Part shown: positions 1-12,411 of the stretch, one piece after another | How positions within the stretch are numbered: the stretch's first letter is position 1 | How the letters are laid out: each line of letters starts with the position of its first letter | Source of the DNA: Verrucomicrobiota bacterium | Lineage (GTDB): Bacteria; Verrucomicrobiota; Verrucomicrobiia; Limisphaerales; UBA9464 | Assembly (NCBI GenBank): GCA_016871805.1 | Contig: VHCG01000026.1 | Coordinates: forward strand, 1-54,293 | Length of the DNA: 54,293 nucleotides | Reading direction: 5' to 3' | Notes under the pieces: generated by a model | What the model was told of the DNA's origin: nothing | The model's database searches: none | Seen by the model: the letters and a program-made list of their open reading frames with translations, nothing else | Position numbers and translations under genes: made by a program

Positions 1-1287
1 TGGCCCTTGCATTCCCCAATACCAGCGCCAGATGAACCGGATCTGCGGCAGCAGCCAGAGGATGAGGGTCGGCCAGAGGAACCGGCTGGCGAGTCCAAGG
101 ATCCGACCCCGGACGATGTTGGCCGAGGTCAGCGGCGTCACGAGCCAGAGTTCGAGGGCTCCCGACTCCCGCTCGATCCGGAAGCTCGCCGTCGCGGCAA
201 AAGCCACCCCGCCCAACAGCATCAGGTGGCCGAGGAAATAGTAGCCCTCGACCGTCCCGCGCTGGGCCTCCAGGGCCAGTCCGGCGACCGACAGCGCCAT
301 CCCGAGAAGAACCCAGCCACCGACCCGCGTGCTCCAAGTCCGCGACTGCAGCCACAGGATGGGATTGGATTCGAGAATCCTCGACTGGCGTCGGCGCCAC
401 CACGATTCCCCGATTCGGACCTCAGTGAACCATCGGGCGATGCGCACCTGTCGCGCGGAGGGCGGATTCGCCTGCCACGACCGTGCCAGCACCAGGCTGG
501 CAATCCCCACCGCCGCGGCCACGAGGGTCCAGGAGGCCAGCCAGATCCCCAGCGCTGACCGCACCGCCGGCCATCCGGCCGGTCCGAGAAGCGTGTCCAT
601 CCAGAGGCCCCGGAACCCGAGGTTCAGGATGAGACCCTGGCGGATCATCAGACTCTCGGCGGCACCCAGCCATGCCTCCCACCCGCTCCTCTCGCCACTC
701 CCCCAGATCACCGGCAGGGGAACGGTCCAGGTCACGTAGAGACCGAGGAACACCACCGCGCCACCCACCGCAAAGCAGAGGGCAAGGATCCGGGACCGCC
801 ACCATGACTCAGTCAGGCACGACGCCAGGAGTCCGGCGACAAGGGCGAGACCGAGGGCGGCCAGTTCCAGCAGGAACATGCGGACAGCGTCCCACCAGAC
901 CACCCCGCCCAGCACGACCGGGATGACCAGGACGGGGGACGCCGCGAGGAGGAAGATCAGACCGCGGAGGGTCTGCACGAAGGCCTTGCCGATGACGACC
1001 TGGTAGGGCCTCAGCGGGGTCAGGAAAAGCAGCCCCAGGGTTCCCTCCCGACGTTCCCGGCTGAGGCAATCCGCGGTGAGCACCGGACCGAGGATCCAGA
1101 TTCCGACCAGAAGGATCCGGTGCAGTCCCATGAAATAACCACGACCACCGGAACGCCCGGCATTCACATCGGTGACCCACGCCAGGGCCAGCGGGACCAT
1201 CAGCGCGACCGCTGCCAGAACCCGCAGCCAATAGGAGCCGGGCTGCCGCGCCAACTCCCTCAGTTCCCGCTGGAGCACGGGCCACAT
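1..1287 (-). CDS. ABC-2 type transporter permease (3' end outside window)
   Basis: The minus strand is open from an ATG at 1287 to the left edge of the window, so the C-terminus is missing. The first residues read MWPVLQRELRELARQPGSYW, and hydrophobic segments follow. The stretch FMGLHRILLVGIWILGPVLT leads into SRERREGTLGLLFLTPLRPY, the Glu-rich loop typical of ABC-2 permeases, where the protein meets its ATPase partner. A second such loop, ERESGALELWLVTPLTSANI, lies near the visible end, so the protein probably has a duplicated ABC-2 fold. The role is transport or export of an unknown substrate, with an ATPase that should be encoded further left. It follows the topoisomerase gene by 79 bp on the same strand. 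The family is clear; the substrate is unknown. Confidence 0.8.
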   Translation of the reverse strand, partial: MWPVLQRELRELARQPGSYWLRVLAAVALMVPLALAWVTDVNAGRSGGRGYFMGLHRILLVGIWILGPVLTADCLSRERREGTLGLLFLTPLRPYQVVIGKAFVQTLRGLIFLLAASPVLVIPVVLGGVVWWDAVRMFLLELAALGLALVAGLLASCLTESWWRSRILALCFAVGGAVVFLGLYVTWTVPLPVIWGSGERSGWEAWLGAAESLMIRQGLILNLGFRGLWMDTLLGPAGWPAVRSALGIWLASWTLVAAAVGIASLVLARSWQANPPSARQVRIARWFTEVRIGESWWRRRQSRILESNPILWLQSRTWSTRVGGWVLLGMALSVAGLALEAQRGTVEGYYFLGHLMLLGGVAFAATASFRIERESGALELWLVTPLTSANIVRGRILGLASRFLWPTLILWLLPQIRFIWRWYWGMQGP

Positions 1288-1366
1288 CGTGAAACCACCT
1301 TGGAGCGGATTCCCGAAGAGCACCAGCGTCTGTCACCAATCCCAACCCCGGACCTGGAATACCCGA

Positions 1367-4168
1367 TCACGAATCCGGAAAGTCGAACTCCACCTTGCCC
1401 TTGTCGGACAGCTTCAACCGGGCCTGGAACGGCTTGCCGGCCTTGCTGATGAACTGGGTCAGCACATCGGTCTTCCCGGTGGCAAGGAGCTTCGACGCCT
1501 GGGGCCGTTCGACCGGCTGCTGGAGGATCGCGTGGCCGAACTGGAAGGTGCAGCGACGGGTCTCACGCTGGCTGTTCTCGCAGAGATACTGCTCCGGGGT
1601 CTCAAACACCCGCCCCTTGCACTTGGGACAGGACCCGATGGAGTCCACGCCGGTGAAGTCGACCTTAACCTGGGGTTCCGACGCGGCCGCCTTCTTCTTC
1701 CGCGCTTCGCGCGGAACGAACTCGAATCCGACCTTTCCGTCCTTCACCGCCAGGAACGCCTCGAACTTCCGTCCGGTGCGCTTGGAGATGAAGCCCTTGA
1801 GGAGGTCGGTCTTGCCCGCCGACAGGAGCTTGCCGACCTGCTCCCGGTCGATCGCCTGCTGCAGGATGATGGCACCCGTCTTGAACGTGCAGCTCTTCTT
1901 GGAGCCCACGGATTTCTCGCAGACGTAGTTCATCCCGTTCTCGAAGACCCGGGCCTGGCATAGAGGACAGGCACCCACTGGCTCCTTACCGGTGAAGTCC
2001 GGGGCCGAGGTCTCCCCTTCCCCATCGGCGCCCTCGTCACGACCGAAGTCGAACTCAGCCCGGAACTCCGGGTTCATCCGGATCACCGCAGCGAAGGGGA
2101 ACCCCTTCTGGCTGCGGAACCCCTGGAGCGGACCGATCTGGCGGTCGCGGATCAGCTGTTCCACCTCCGAGGGCTCGAACATGCGGCCCGACAGAATCTT
2201 GCGGATCGAGAAGTCGCAGGACTGGCACTTGAAGTCGCGATACTTCTCGTCGACGCGGCCGCCGCACTTCGGACACGGCACCTCCAGGACACCGAAGTCG
2301 CCCGGGATGGTGTCCTTGTCGAATTGTTTGGCCTTCGCGACGATTTCCGAGGTGAACCGCCGGATCTCCGCCATGAAGGAATCCCGGTCCAACTGGCCAC
2401 GCTCCATCTTCTTGAGCTGGAACTCCCAGTCTCCGGTCATCTCCGGTCGGGTCAGCTCGTTCACACCCAGCCCACTGAGGAGGTGCATCAACATGAACGC
2501 CTTGGCGGTCGCCATGAGCTCCCGTCCCTCGCGGAAGATGTAGCCCTCGGTGATCAGGCCTTCGATGATCGCGGCCCGCGTCGCCGGTGTTCCCAGTCCC
2601 CGCTCGCTCATCGCCTCGCGCAGTTCCTCATCGTCCACGAGCTTGCCCGCCCCTTCCATCGCGCTGAGCAGCGTGGCCTCGGTGAACCGCGCAGGCGGCT
2701 TCGTCTGGTTGCCCTTGGATTGTACGTCAACCGTGTCGACCCACTCGTTCTGGGTGACAGGGGCCAGCGTCGCGTCATCCCCCGCGGCGGCCTCCTTGCC
2801 GTAGACCTCGAGCCATCCGGGCTTCACGAGGACCTTACCCACGCTCTTGAAGGGCTCGCCCTCGACCCGCGTGATCCGGATCGTCTCGAGGAATTCCGCA
2901 GCGGGGAAGAACACCGCCAGGAAGCGGCGGGTCACCATGTCGAAGAGCTTCTGCTCGGGTTCCGACAATCCCTTCGGAAGCTGTCCGGTCGGAATGATCG
3001 CGAAGTGGTCACTGACCTTCGCGTTGTTGAAGATACGCTTGTTCGGCCGGACCCAGCCCTCCTGCAGGATCCTTCCCGCCTGGGGGCCGTAGACGGTGCT
3101 CCCAAAGGCCTCAAGGGTCTGGCGCACCGAACCCACGTAGTCCTCGGGCAGATGCCGGGAGTCGGTACGGGGATATGTCAGTACCTTGTGCTTCTCATAG
3201 AGGGACTGGGCGATCGCAAGGGTGTTCTTCGCGCTGAAACCGAACCGGGAGTTCGCTTCCCGTTGGAGGGTGGTGAGATCGTACAGGAGCGGGGAGAGCT
3301 GGGTGGAGGGTTTGCTCTCCTCGGTCACGATGCCGGGCTTGCCCTCGCACTTAGCCCGGATGGCCTCGGCCCTCGCGGCGTCCCAGATCCGTTCCGCGCG
3401 AAGCTCCCCGTTGGCATCCCGACCCTCGGCCTTCTGGAACGACTCGTCGAACCACCGTCCGGGATAGGTCCCGCGCGATGCCGCGAACGTGGCATGGACC
3501 TCCCAGTAGTCTCGGGCGACGAACCTCCGGATCCGGTCCTCGCGCTCGACGACGATCGCCAAGGTTGGGGTCTGAACCCGCCCCACCGTGGTGAGGTAGA
3601 ATCCTCCGGCCCGGTTGTTGAAGGCGGTCATGGCCCGGGTGCCGTTGATGCCCACGAGCCAGTCCGCCTCGCTGCGGCACTTCGAGGCGTCGGCCAGCGG
3701 CCGCATTTGTTCGTCGGTTCGAAGCTGCCTGAACCCGTCACGGATCGCGGCCGGGGTCATGGACTGCAGCCAGAGCCTTTGGATTGGCTGCTTGGCACCC
3801 GTGTAGAGAATGATGTTCCGGAAGATGAGCTCCCCTTCCCGCCCGGAGTCGCAGGCGTTGATGAGGGAACCGACATCCTTCCGCTTCACCAGCCGGGCAA
3901 GCGTCTTAAGGCGCCCCTCATTCCGTTCGATGGGCTGGAGACCAAACCGGGGAGGCATGTGGGGCAGCTGCCCGAAGGTCCATCGGCCGCGCTTCACCTC
4001 GAATTCCTCGGGGACGCTGAGCTCCAGCAGATGACCCACCGCGGAGGAGATCACGTAGCTGTCGTTCTCGAAGAATTCCCCAGATTTGTCCTTTGTCGTC
4101 ACTCCGAGCGCCTTCGCGATGTCGGAGGCGACCGAGGGCTTTTCGGCAATGATGAGTGACTTGGACAT
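1367..4168 (-). CDS. topB: Type IA DNA topoisomerase, TopB-like, with three C-terminal zinc repeats
   Basis: A 933-residue type IA topoisomerase that relaxes or decatenates DNA through a tyrosine-DNA intermediate. The N-terminal TOPRIM domain starts MSKSLIIAEKPSVASDIAKA and has the acidic motif DSGREGE at residues 107-113. The catalytic tyrosine is Tyr332 in TYPRTDS. The core ends near residue 620. Three C-terminal repeats follow, beginning near 631, 733 and 846, each with a CPxC pair and a second Cys region; repeats two and three share the pattern LLxxGKTDxLxxFISK. They match the C-terminal repeat seen on topoisomerase III-like enzymes. The reading frame extends upstream to 4399, but the conserved MSKS start at 4168 is far more likely. 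The TOPRIM form favours TopB over TopA. Confidence 0.9.
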   Translation of the reverse strand: MSKSLIIAEKPSVASDIAKALGVTTKDKSGEFFENDSYVISSAVGHLLELSVPEEFEVKRGRWTFGQLPHMPPRFGLQPIERNEGRLKTLARLVKRKDVGSLINACDSGREGELIFRNIILYTGAKQPIQRLWLQSMTPAAIRDGFRQLRTDEQMRPLADASKCRSEADWLVGINGTRAMTAFNNRAGGFYLTTVGRVQTPTLAIVVEREDRIRRFVARDYWEVHATFAASRGTYPGRWFDESFQKAEGRDANGELRAERIWDAARAEAIRAKCEGKPGIVTEESKPSTQLSPLLYDLTTLQREANSRFGFSAKNTLAIAQSLYEKHKVLTYPRTDSRHLPEDYVGSVRQTLEAFGSTVYGPQAGRILQEGWVRPNKRIFNNAKVSDHFAIIPTGQLPKGLSEPEQKLFDMVTRRFLAVFFPAAEFLETIRITRVEGEPFKSVGKVLVKPGWLEVYGKEAAAGDDATLAPVTQNEWVDTVDVQSKGNQTKPPARFTEATLLSAMEGAGKLVDDEELREAMSERGLGTPATRAAIIEGLITEGYIFREGRELMATAKAFMLMHLLSGLGVNELTRPEMTGDWEFQLKKMERGQLDRDSFMAEIRRFTSEIVAKAKQFDKDTIPGDFGVLEVPCPKCGGRVDEKYRDFKCQSCDFSIRKILSGRMFEPSEVEQLIRDRQIGPLQGFRSQKGFPFAAVIRMNPEFRAEFDFGRDEGADGEGETSAPDFTGKEPVGACPLCQARVFENGMNYVCEKSVGSKKSCTFKTGAIILQQAIDREQVGKLLSAGKTDLLKGFISKRTGRKFEAFLAVKDGKVGFEFVPREARKKKAAASEPQVKVDFTGVDSIGSCPKCKGRVFETPEQYLCENSQRETRRCTFQFGHAILQQPVERPQASKLLATGKTDVLTQFISKAGKPFQARLKLSDKGKVEFDFPDS

Positions 4169-4355
4169 GGATCGGAAACCGCCGACGTGTAGCGACTGCC
4201 ATCGAGTCCCCGCAAGTCTTTGTTCGGGAAACGACGGGCCGGTCACACGGATCGGACACGGGATTGCATCGGCGTGGAGACCCTCTGGGCAGCGGCGGAT
4301 TCCGGTGGTCAGCCCCCTGCTTCCGGGTTTGCTTTCCGGGGCCGGGTCTGACACG

Positions 4356-5297
4356 ATGCGGCGGTCCATGCCTCGCCTCCGCTTCGTGGATCTCGCCACC
4401 CTCGCCTACCTCAGCGGGGTCACCCTCTGGCTCCTGGTGTTCCGCCAGGCGTGTTCCCCCCACTGGCGCGGGTGGATGGCGCTGCACGGGATCCTTACCG
4501 GAGGGATCGTCCTCCTCGCCTCGGATCCAAGACCACGGATCCTCCGGATCCTCCGCGAACTCTACCCGCTTCCGCTGTTCATCCTCTTCTACCGCGAGAG
4601 CCAGATGCTGAACCGGGGCCTGTTCCACGAACCCCTCGACCCGGCTTTCTTCAGGATGGAGCAGGCCCTGTTCGGGATTCAGCCCAGCATCGCCTTTTCG
4701 AAGGCCGTGCCCCAGACGGCCTTCGCCGAGCTGGTCTATGCCGGGTACTTTTCATTCTACCTCATGAACATCGGGGCCGTGGTCGGCTGGGTGCTTCGCG
4801 ACCCAGCCAAGGCCCGCCGGTTTCTCGGCACCCTCGCCAGCGTCTTCTACCTCTGTGATGTCACCTTCATGATCCTTCCAGTGGTCGGTCCCCGGATCCT
4901 TGATCTCGGCATGCTCGACCCGGCCGTGGTCGGCTCGCTGGGCCTGTCCGACGTGGGTCCCATGCCGGCCTCCACCCAGATGGGACCGTTTGCGATCCTC
5001 ATGCGGTACATCTATGCGTGGTTCGAGGGGGCGGGTGGGGCCTTCCCCAGCAGCCATGTCATGGTGGCCAGCCTCGTCCTGAGGGAGGCGTTCCGACAGC
5101 GGCTTCGGCTCCGATGGGGACTGGCCGGACTGGTGTTCCTGCTGTGCCTCGGGACGGTCTATGGGCGCTACCACTACGTCCTAGACGTCCTCGGCGCCCT
5201 CTTGATCGGTCCTGCCCTGTTCGCGCTGGTGGAGGCCGTGCAGCGCCGGATGGAACCGGAGAGCGGTCCTCAGTATGATCAGAGGGCCTTGTCGTAA
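4356..5297 (+). CDS. PAP2-superfamily membrane phosphatase
   Basis: A polytopic membrane protein of 313 residues (309 if the ATG at 4368 is used). It has several hydrophobic segments and the two C-terminal PAP2 motifs: GAFPSSHV (the SxxxH signature, near residue 230) and, about 45 residues later, GRYHYVLDVLGA, the RxxxHxxxD signature with the catalytic His. Members of this family dephosphorylate lipid phosphates such as phosphatidate or undecaprenyl pyrophosphate, or act as inositolphosphotransferase-like enzymes. Which applies here cannot be read from the sequence. It is divergent from topB across a 187 bp spacer, and its last 19 bp overlap the end of the convergent GNAT gene. Confidence 0.8.
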   Translation: MRRSMPRLRFVDLATLAYLSGVTLWLLVFRQACSPHWRGWMALHGILTGGIVLLASDPRPRILRILRELYPLPLFILFYRESQMLNRGLFHEPLDPAFFRMEQALFGIQPSIAFSKAVPQTAFAELVYAGYFSFYLMNIGAVVGWVLRDPAKARRFLGTLASVFYLCDVTFMILPVVGPRILDLGMLDPAVVGSLGLSDVGPMPASTQMGPFAILMRYIYAWFEGAGGAFPSSHVMVASLVLREAFRQRLRLRWGLAGLVFLLCLGTVYGRYHYVLDVLGALLIGPALFALVEAVQRRMEPESGPQYDQRALS

Positions 5298-6370
5298 ATC
5301 CGATAGATCTTCTCGATGCGTCCGCCGAACAGTGCCGCCAGACGGTGGACCGGTCGGTTGTCCTCGAGCACCCAGGACGCCTCGCAGCGGGAGAACCTCA
5401 GACGTCGCGCCGCTGCCAGGGTCTCGGCGAACATCATCCCCTCAAGACCCCGACGCCGATGCGCGGCGGTGACCCCGAGGGCGATCAGGCGGAAACACCG
5501 GGGCTGTCGTAACCCCAGCAGGACGGGAAGGGCCTTGAAGAGGCCCGGACGGAGGAGATGCCCACGGAAGGGTCCGAGGACCTCATTAACATCGGGCACG
5601 GCCAGGAGAAGCCCCGCGGGCTGTCCCCTCGATTCCGCTAGCCAGACCAGGCCCTTCACCAGCAGCGGCTTCAGCCGCTGTGCGAGGAAATCGATCTCCG
5701 GCCCGGTCATGGGCACCGCAGACCAGTTCCGTTCCCACGCCACGTTGTAGATCTCCTTCAGCGCGGGCAGAAGGGCGTCGAGGTTGGAGCGGGTGACCGG
5801 GATCAGCCGGACATCCGGAGCCCGGCGTGCCGCCGCCTCGCGGAACCCATCAAGCTTCTCCGCGGGGCTGTCCTCCAATGCGATGTCGAACGCGACCAGA
5901 TCCTTCGCTTTTTGGAAGCCCTGGGCCTCGATGCACCGCGCGAGATGGGCCGGATTGTGGGGCATCATCACGGCATTCGGACGATCATGTCCTTGTACCA
6001 AACGACCACACTCCTCGTTGATCGAAGGATTCATGGGCCCCCGGATGCGGTCGCATCCCTGGCTCCGGACCCAATCAGATGCAGCGCCCAACAGGAGTCC
6101 AGCCGCCTCGGCATCGTCGGCACACTCCCAGTACCCGAAGAATCCGGTGCGGTCGCCGTGCACTCGCTGGTGTTCGGCATCCACAATGCCGGCGATGCGC
6201 CCCACCGGAATCCCACCCCGCTCGGCGATCCACAGCTGTCGTCGGGCATGGGACCAGAAGGGGTTCCGATCGCCTAAGATCACCAAGACCTCGTCCTGGA
6301 GCGGGAGAACACAGGCGGGTTGGGCGCCGGAGAGAGGGACCATGACCTCCCAGAACCGACGAAGCTCCAT
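5279..6370 (-). CDS. GNAT-fold protein of the YghO-like family
   Basis: A protein of 363 residues beginning MELRRFWEV. The stretch NPFWSHARRQLWIAERGG, then GRIAGIVDAEHQRVHGDR, then IRGPMNPSINEECGRLV is the conserved core of a family usually annotated as an N-acetyltransferase-like or YghO-like protein. A C-terminal GNAT-like segment (ALGVTAAHRRRGLEGMMF) holds an acetyl-CoA binding R/G-rich loop. The ATG at 6370 is chosen over the upstream GTG at 6391 because GGAGAG lies six bases before it. The substrate is unknown. It is divergent from the lysine 2,3-aminomutase gene, but it does not look like the beta-lysine acetyltransferase AblB, which is shorter and lacks this core. Confidence 0.7.
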   Translation of the reverse strand: MELRRFWEVMVPLSGAQPACVLPLQDEVLVILGDRNPFWSHARRQLWIAERGGIPVGRIAGIVDAEHQRVHGDRTGFFGYWECADDAEAAGLLLGAASDWVRSQGCDRIRGPMNPSINEECGRLVQGHDRPNAVMMPHNPAHLARCIEAQGFQKAKDLVAFDIALEDSPAEKLDGFREAAARRAPDVRLIPVTRSNLDALLPALKEIYNVAWERNWSAVPMTGPEIDFLAQRLKPLLVKGLVWLAESRGQPAGLLLAVPDVNEVLGPFRGHLLRPGLFKALPVLLGLRQPRCFRLIALGVTAAHRRRGLEGMMFAETLAAARRLRFSRCEASWVLEDNRPVHRLAALFGGRIEKIYRIYDKAL

Positions 6371-6497
6371 GCGTGACTCTCCAAGCGGCACCAGACGCAG
6401 CGGGGCTAAGGGGGACGGTGTGATTCGAGGAGACTAGGCGGGACCTCCGGTTTCGATGACCAAAATCCTGTCCGGGTCGGGGATCGAGTCCGGCTCC

Positions 6498-6525
6498 TTG
6501 ACGCCCCCCCCTCTCACCGTAGGGT
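6498..6525 (+). promoter_or_regulatory. Candidate sigma-70-like promoter for the aminomutase gene
   Basis: TTGACG at 6498-6503 and TAGGGT at 6520-6525 are separated by 16 bp, immediately before the start codon at 6538. The -10 hexamer matches only at the first two bases and the last. The implied leader would be about six bases, so translation could be nearly leaderless. The call rests on the hexamers alone. Confidence 0.25.
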
Positions 6526-6537
6526 CTCGCCAACGAC

Positions 6538-7833
6538 ATGGACTTTGCGGATCCCGTTCCGATGGAGGCCTCTGCTCCCACCCCCATCTTTATCGCCCTG
6601 AAACAATTTGTTCCGTCTGGACGAGGTCCCTGGAACGAGGTTGCGGACAGTGACTGGAACGATTGGCGCTGGCAGATGCGGAATCGGGTGATCTCCCTAG
6701 AACAGCTGGAGCGGTTCATTCCTCGACTCACCCGGGAGGAACGCGCCGGAGCCCTGCTCGCAGGACGCTCCAAGCTGGCCGTGGGCATCACGCCTCATTT
6801 CTTCAGTCTGATCGACCCCGAGGATCCCGACTGCCCGATCCGCCGACAGGTCATCCCCAGGATCGAGGAGACCCACACCGCGTCCTGGGAGGTCCCCGAT
6901 CCCTGCGGGGAAGACTCCCACTCACCGGTGCCCGGGCTTGTCCATCGCTATCCCGACCGCGTCCTCTTCCTCGTGACCGATCGTTGTGCTGGCTATTGCC
7001 GATACTGCACGCGTTCCCGTCTGGTGAGCAATGCCAGTGGCTACGATTTCCAGCCCGACTTCGAACGGCAGATCGAGTACATCGCCGCCCATCCGGAGGT
7101 CCGGGACGTACTCCTGAGCGGTGGTGATCCTCTTCTGCTGTCGGACGACAAGCTCGACGAACTCCTGGGTCGCCTTCGGGCGATCCCCCACGTCGAGTTC
7201 CTCCGGATCGGATCGCGGATCCCCATCTTCATGCCCCAACGGGTGACGCCTGGGTTGGTGGAGCGACTGAAACGCCATCACCCGCTCTTCATGAGCGTCC
7301 ACACCAACCACCCCCGAGAACTCACCACCGAAGTCCGCGCAGCACTGGGTCGCCTTGCCGATGCCGGCATCCCCCTGGGCAACCAGTCGGTGCTGCTGCG
7401 ACAGGTCAACGACGACCCCGAGGTGATGAAGGCTCTCGTCCACAAGCTGCTCATGTGCCGGGTACGCCCCTACTACCTCTACCAGTGCGACCTGATCCAG
7501 GGCTCGGCCCACCTCCGATCCTCGGTCCGCAAAGGGCTGGAGGTCATGGAGTCCCTGAGGGGGCATACCACCGGGTATTCCGTTCCGCAGTACGTCATCG
7601 ATGCCCCGGGAGGCGGCGGGAAGGTTCCCGTGAACCCCGACTACATCGTGAGCCGGAGCCGGGACCGCGTGCTGATCCGGAACTACGAGGGCGAGATCTT
7701 CGAATACCCGGAACCTCCAGAGCCTCGCGCCATTCCCCTGGGAGATCCGCGGAACCGTCCCACTCTCGGCTTCGATCCCGGCCGCGCCACCCCGGCCTCC
7801 CTTCGTTCGAGGTACTATCCGAAATTCGCCTGA
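6538..7833 (+). CDS. kamA: Lysine 2,3-aminomutase family radical SAM enzyme
   Basis: A 431-residue radical SAM, PLP-dependent aminomutase. The cluster motif CxxxCxxC is C150, C154, C157 (CAGYCRYCTRS). The PLP lysine is K362 in DAPGGGGKVPV. Two aspartates that hold the substrate epsilon-amino group in the clostridial enzyme are present with exact spacing: D318 in YQCD and D355 in IDAPGG, 37 residues apart and 7 before the lysine. The glutamate-specific relatives change these positions, so L-lysine to L-beta-lysine is the best reading. It is longer than the EF-P-modifying EpmB type. No ablB, epmA or efp is nearby. An alternative ATG is at 6562. Confidence 0.88.
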   Translation: MDFADPVPMEASAPTPIFIALKQFVPSGRGPWNEVADSDWNDWRWQMRNRVISLEQLERFIPRLTREERAGALLAGRSKLAVGITPHFFSLIDPEDPDCPIRRQVIPRIEETHTASWEVPDPCGEDSHSPVPGLVHRYPDRVLFLVTDRCAGYCRYCTRSRLVSNASGYDFQPDFERQIEYIAAHPEVRDVLLSGGDPLLLSDDKLDELLGRLRAIPHVEFLRIGSRIPIFMPQRVTPGLVERLKRHHPLFMSVHTNHPRELTTEVRAALGRLADAGIPLGNQSVLLRQVNDDPEVMKALVHKLLMCRVRPYYLYQCDLIQGSAHLRSSVRKGLEVMESLRGHTTGYSVPQYVIDAPGGGGKVPVNPDYIVSRSRDRVLIRNYEGEIFEYPEPPEPRAIPLGDPRNRPTLGFDPGRATPASLRSRYYPKFA

Positions 7834-7843
7834 ACCCTGGCTC

Positions 7844-8317
7844 TCAGTAGTCGAGGGCCAGGTTATCGGCCGCAACGGCCGCCTCCAGACGTCGCACGGC
7901 CTCGGCATCCGGATCGATCGCCCAAGGATCCCCAAGGCTCCCGACGAGCCCCTGGAACAGTCGGACCAAGGCCGAACGCACCTGGGACCGCTCCCGCCGT
8001 CGGAACATCCTCAGGACCTGTGGACCAGGACAGCCCGGAGTCGCCAGGTAACGAAAATCCGCTTCGGACAGGCATCGCGACTCGATCTCGGAGGACTCGA
8101 ACGCACCTCGTGCGTAGGCATAGACCAGCAGCGTGAGGATCATCGGGTACGGATAGCGTTCGCCGCCGGCGACATACTGCACCTCGATGCCCGGCATCAC
8201 CCCGCCTTGGACCGCCTCGAGCACGTGGTGGATCAAGCGTTCGGTGCCGACCCAATCGACCAGATCCACGGGAACCTCCCGCAGATCCACACCCTCAGGA
8301 ATCACCCCTGTTCCCAT
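7844..8317 (-). CDS. Stand-alone DUF772 (transposase N-terminal) domain protein
   Basis: A 157-residue protein starting [18 protein letters not shown]. Residues from [20 protein letters not shown] through [18 protein letters not shown] match the N-terminal DUF772 domain of IS5/IS1182-type transposases, which contacts DNA ends. The catalytic DDE domain is absent. The reading frame ends with a normal stop ten bases from the end of the convergent kamA gene, and no inverted repeats or target duplications were found. It may be a domesticated DNA-binding protein or an eroded fragment; intact codon use favours a maintained gene. The frame also extends upstream to 8368. Confidence 0.65.
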   Translation of the reverse strand: MGTGVIPEGVDLREVPVDLVDWVGTERLIHHVLEAVQGGVMPGIEVQYVAGGERYPYPMILTLLVYAYARGAFESSEIESRCLSEADFRYLATPGCPGPQVLRMFRRRERSQVRSALVRLFQGLVGSLGDPWAIDPDAEAVRRLEAAVAADNLALDY

Positions 8318-8471
8318 GGTGATATGGAGCACCCACCCTGTTACGATTCCATGGCAGACCGGTGACATCTATGGAGATCACCTAGGACCCTCCAAATTCT
8401 TCCTATCATCGAATCCGAATTTATTGATTTATTCCTTGCTGCACTGGCTGTCGGCTTCATATCCTGAAGGC

Positions 8472-12395
<3,924 letters not shown>

Positions 12396-12411
12396 ATCCG
12401 GTCCGGCGCAC

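Noticed and set aside
2324..4159. A 611-residue plus-strand frame opposite topB
   Set aside because: Antisense shadow of a complete topoisomerase; no recognisable domain.
5279..6370. The GNAT gene as ablB (beta-lysine acetyltransferase) paired with kamA
   Set aside because: The protein is about 100 residues longer than AblB and carries the YghO-like core (GPMNPSINEECG). The two genes are divergent rather than in one operon.
7844..8317. A complete insertion sequence at the DUF772 gene
   Set aside because: There is no DDE catalytic domain, no terminal inverted repeats and no target site duplication around it.
8369..8471. A cobalamin or SAM riboswitch before metH
   Set aside because: The divergent spacer is only about 100 bp and AT-rich; I could not find the conserved B12 box or a SAM-type core. 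Only a small TTCA/TGAA inverted repeat at 8456-8468 was seen, too short to call.
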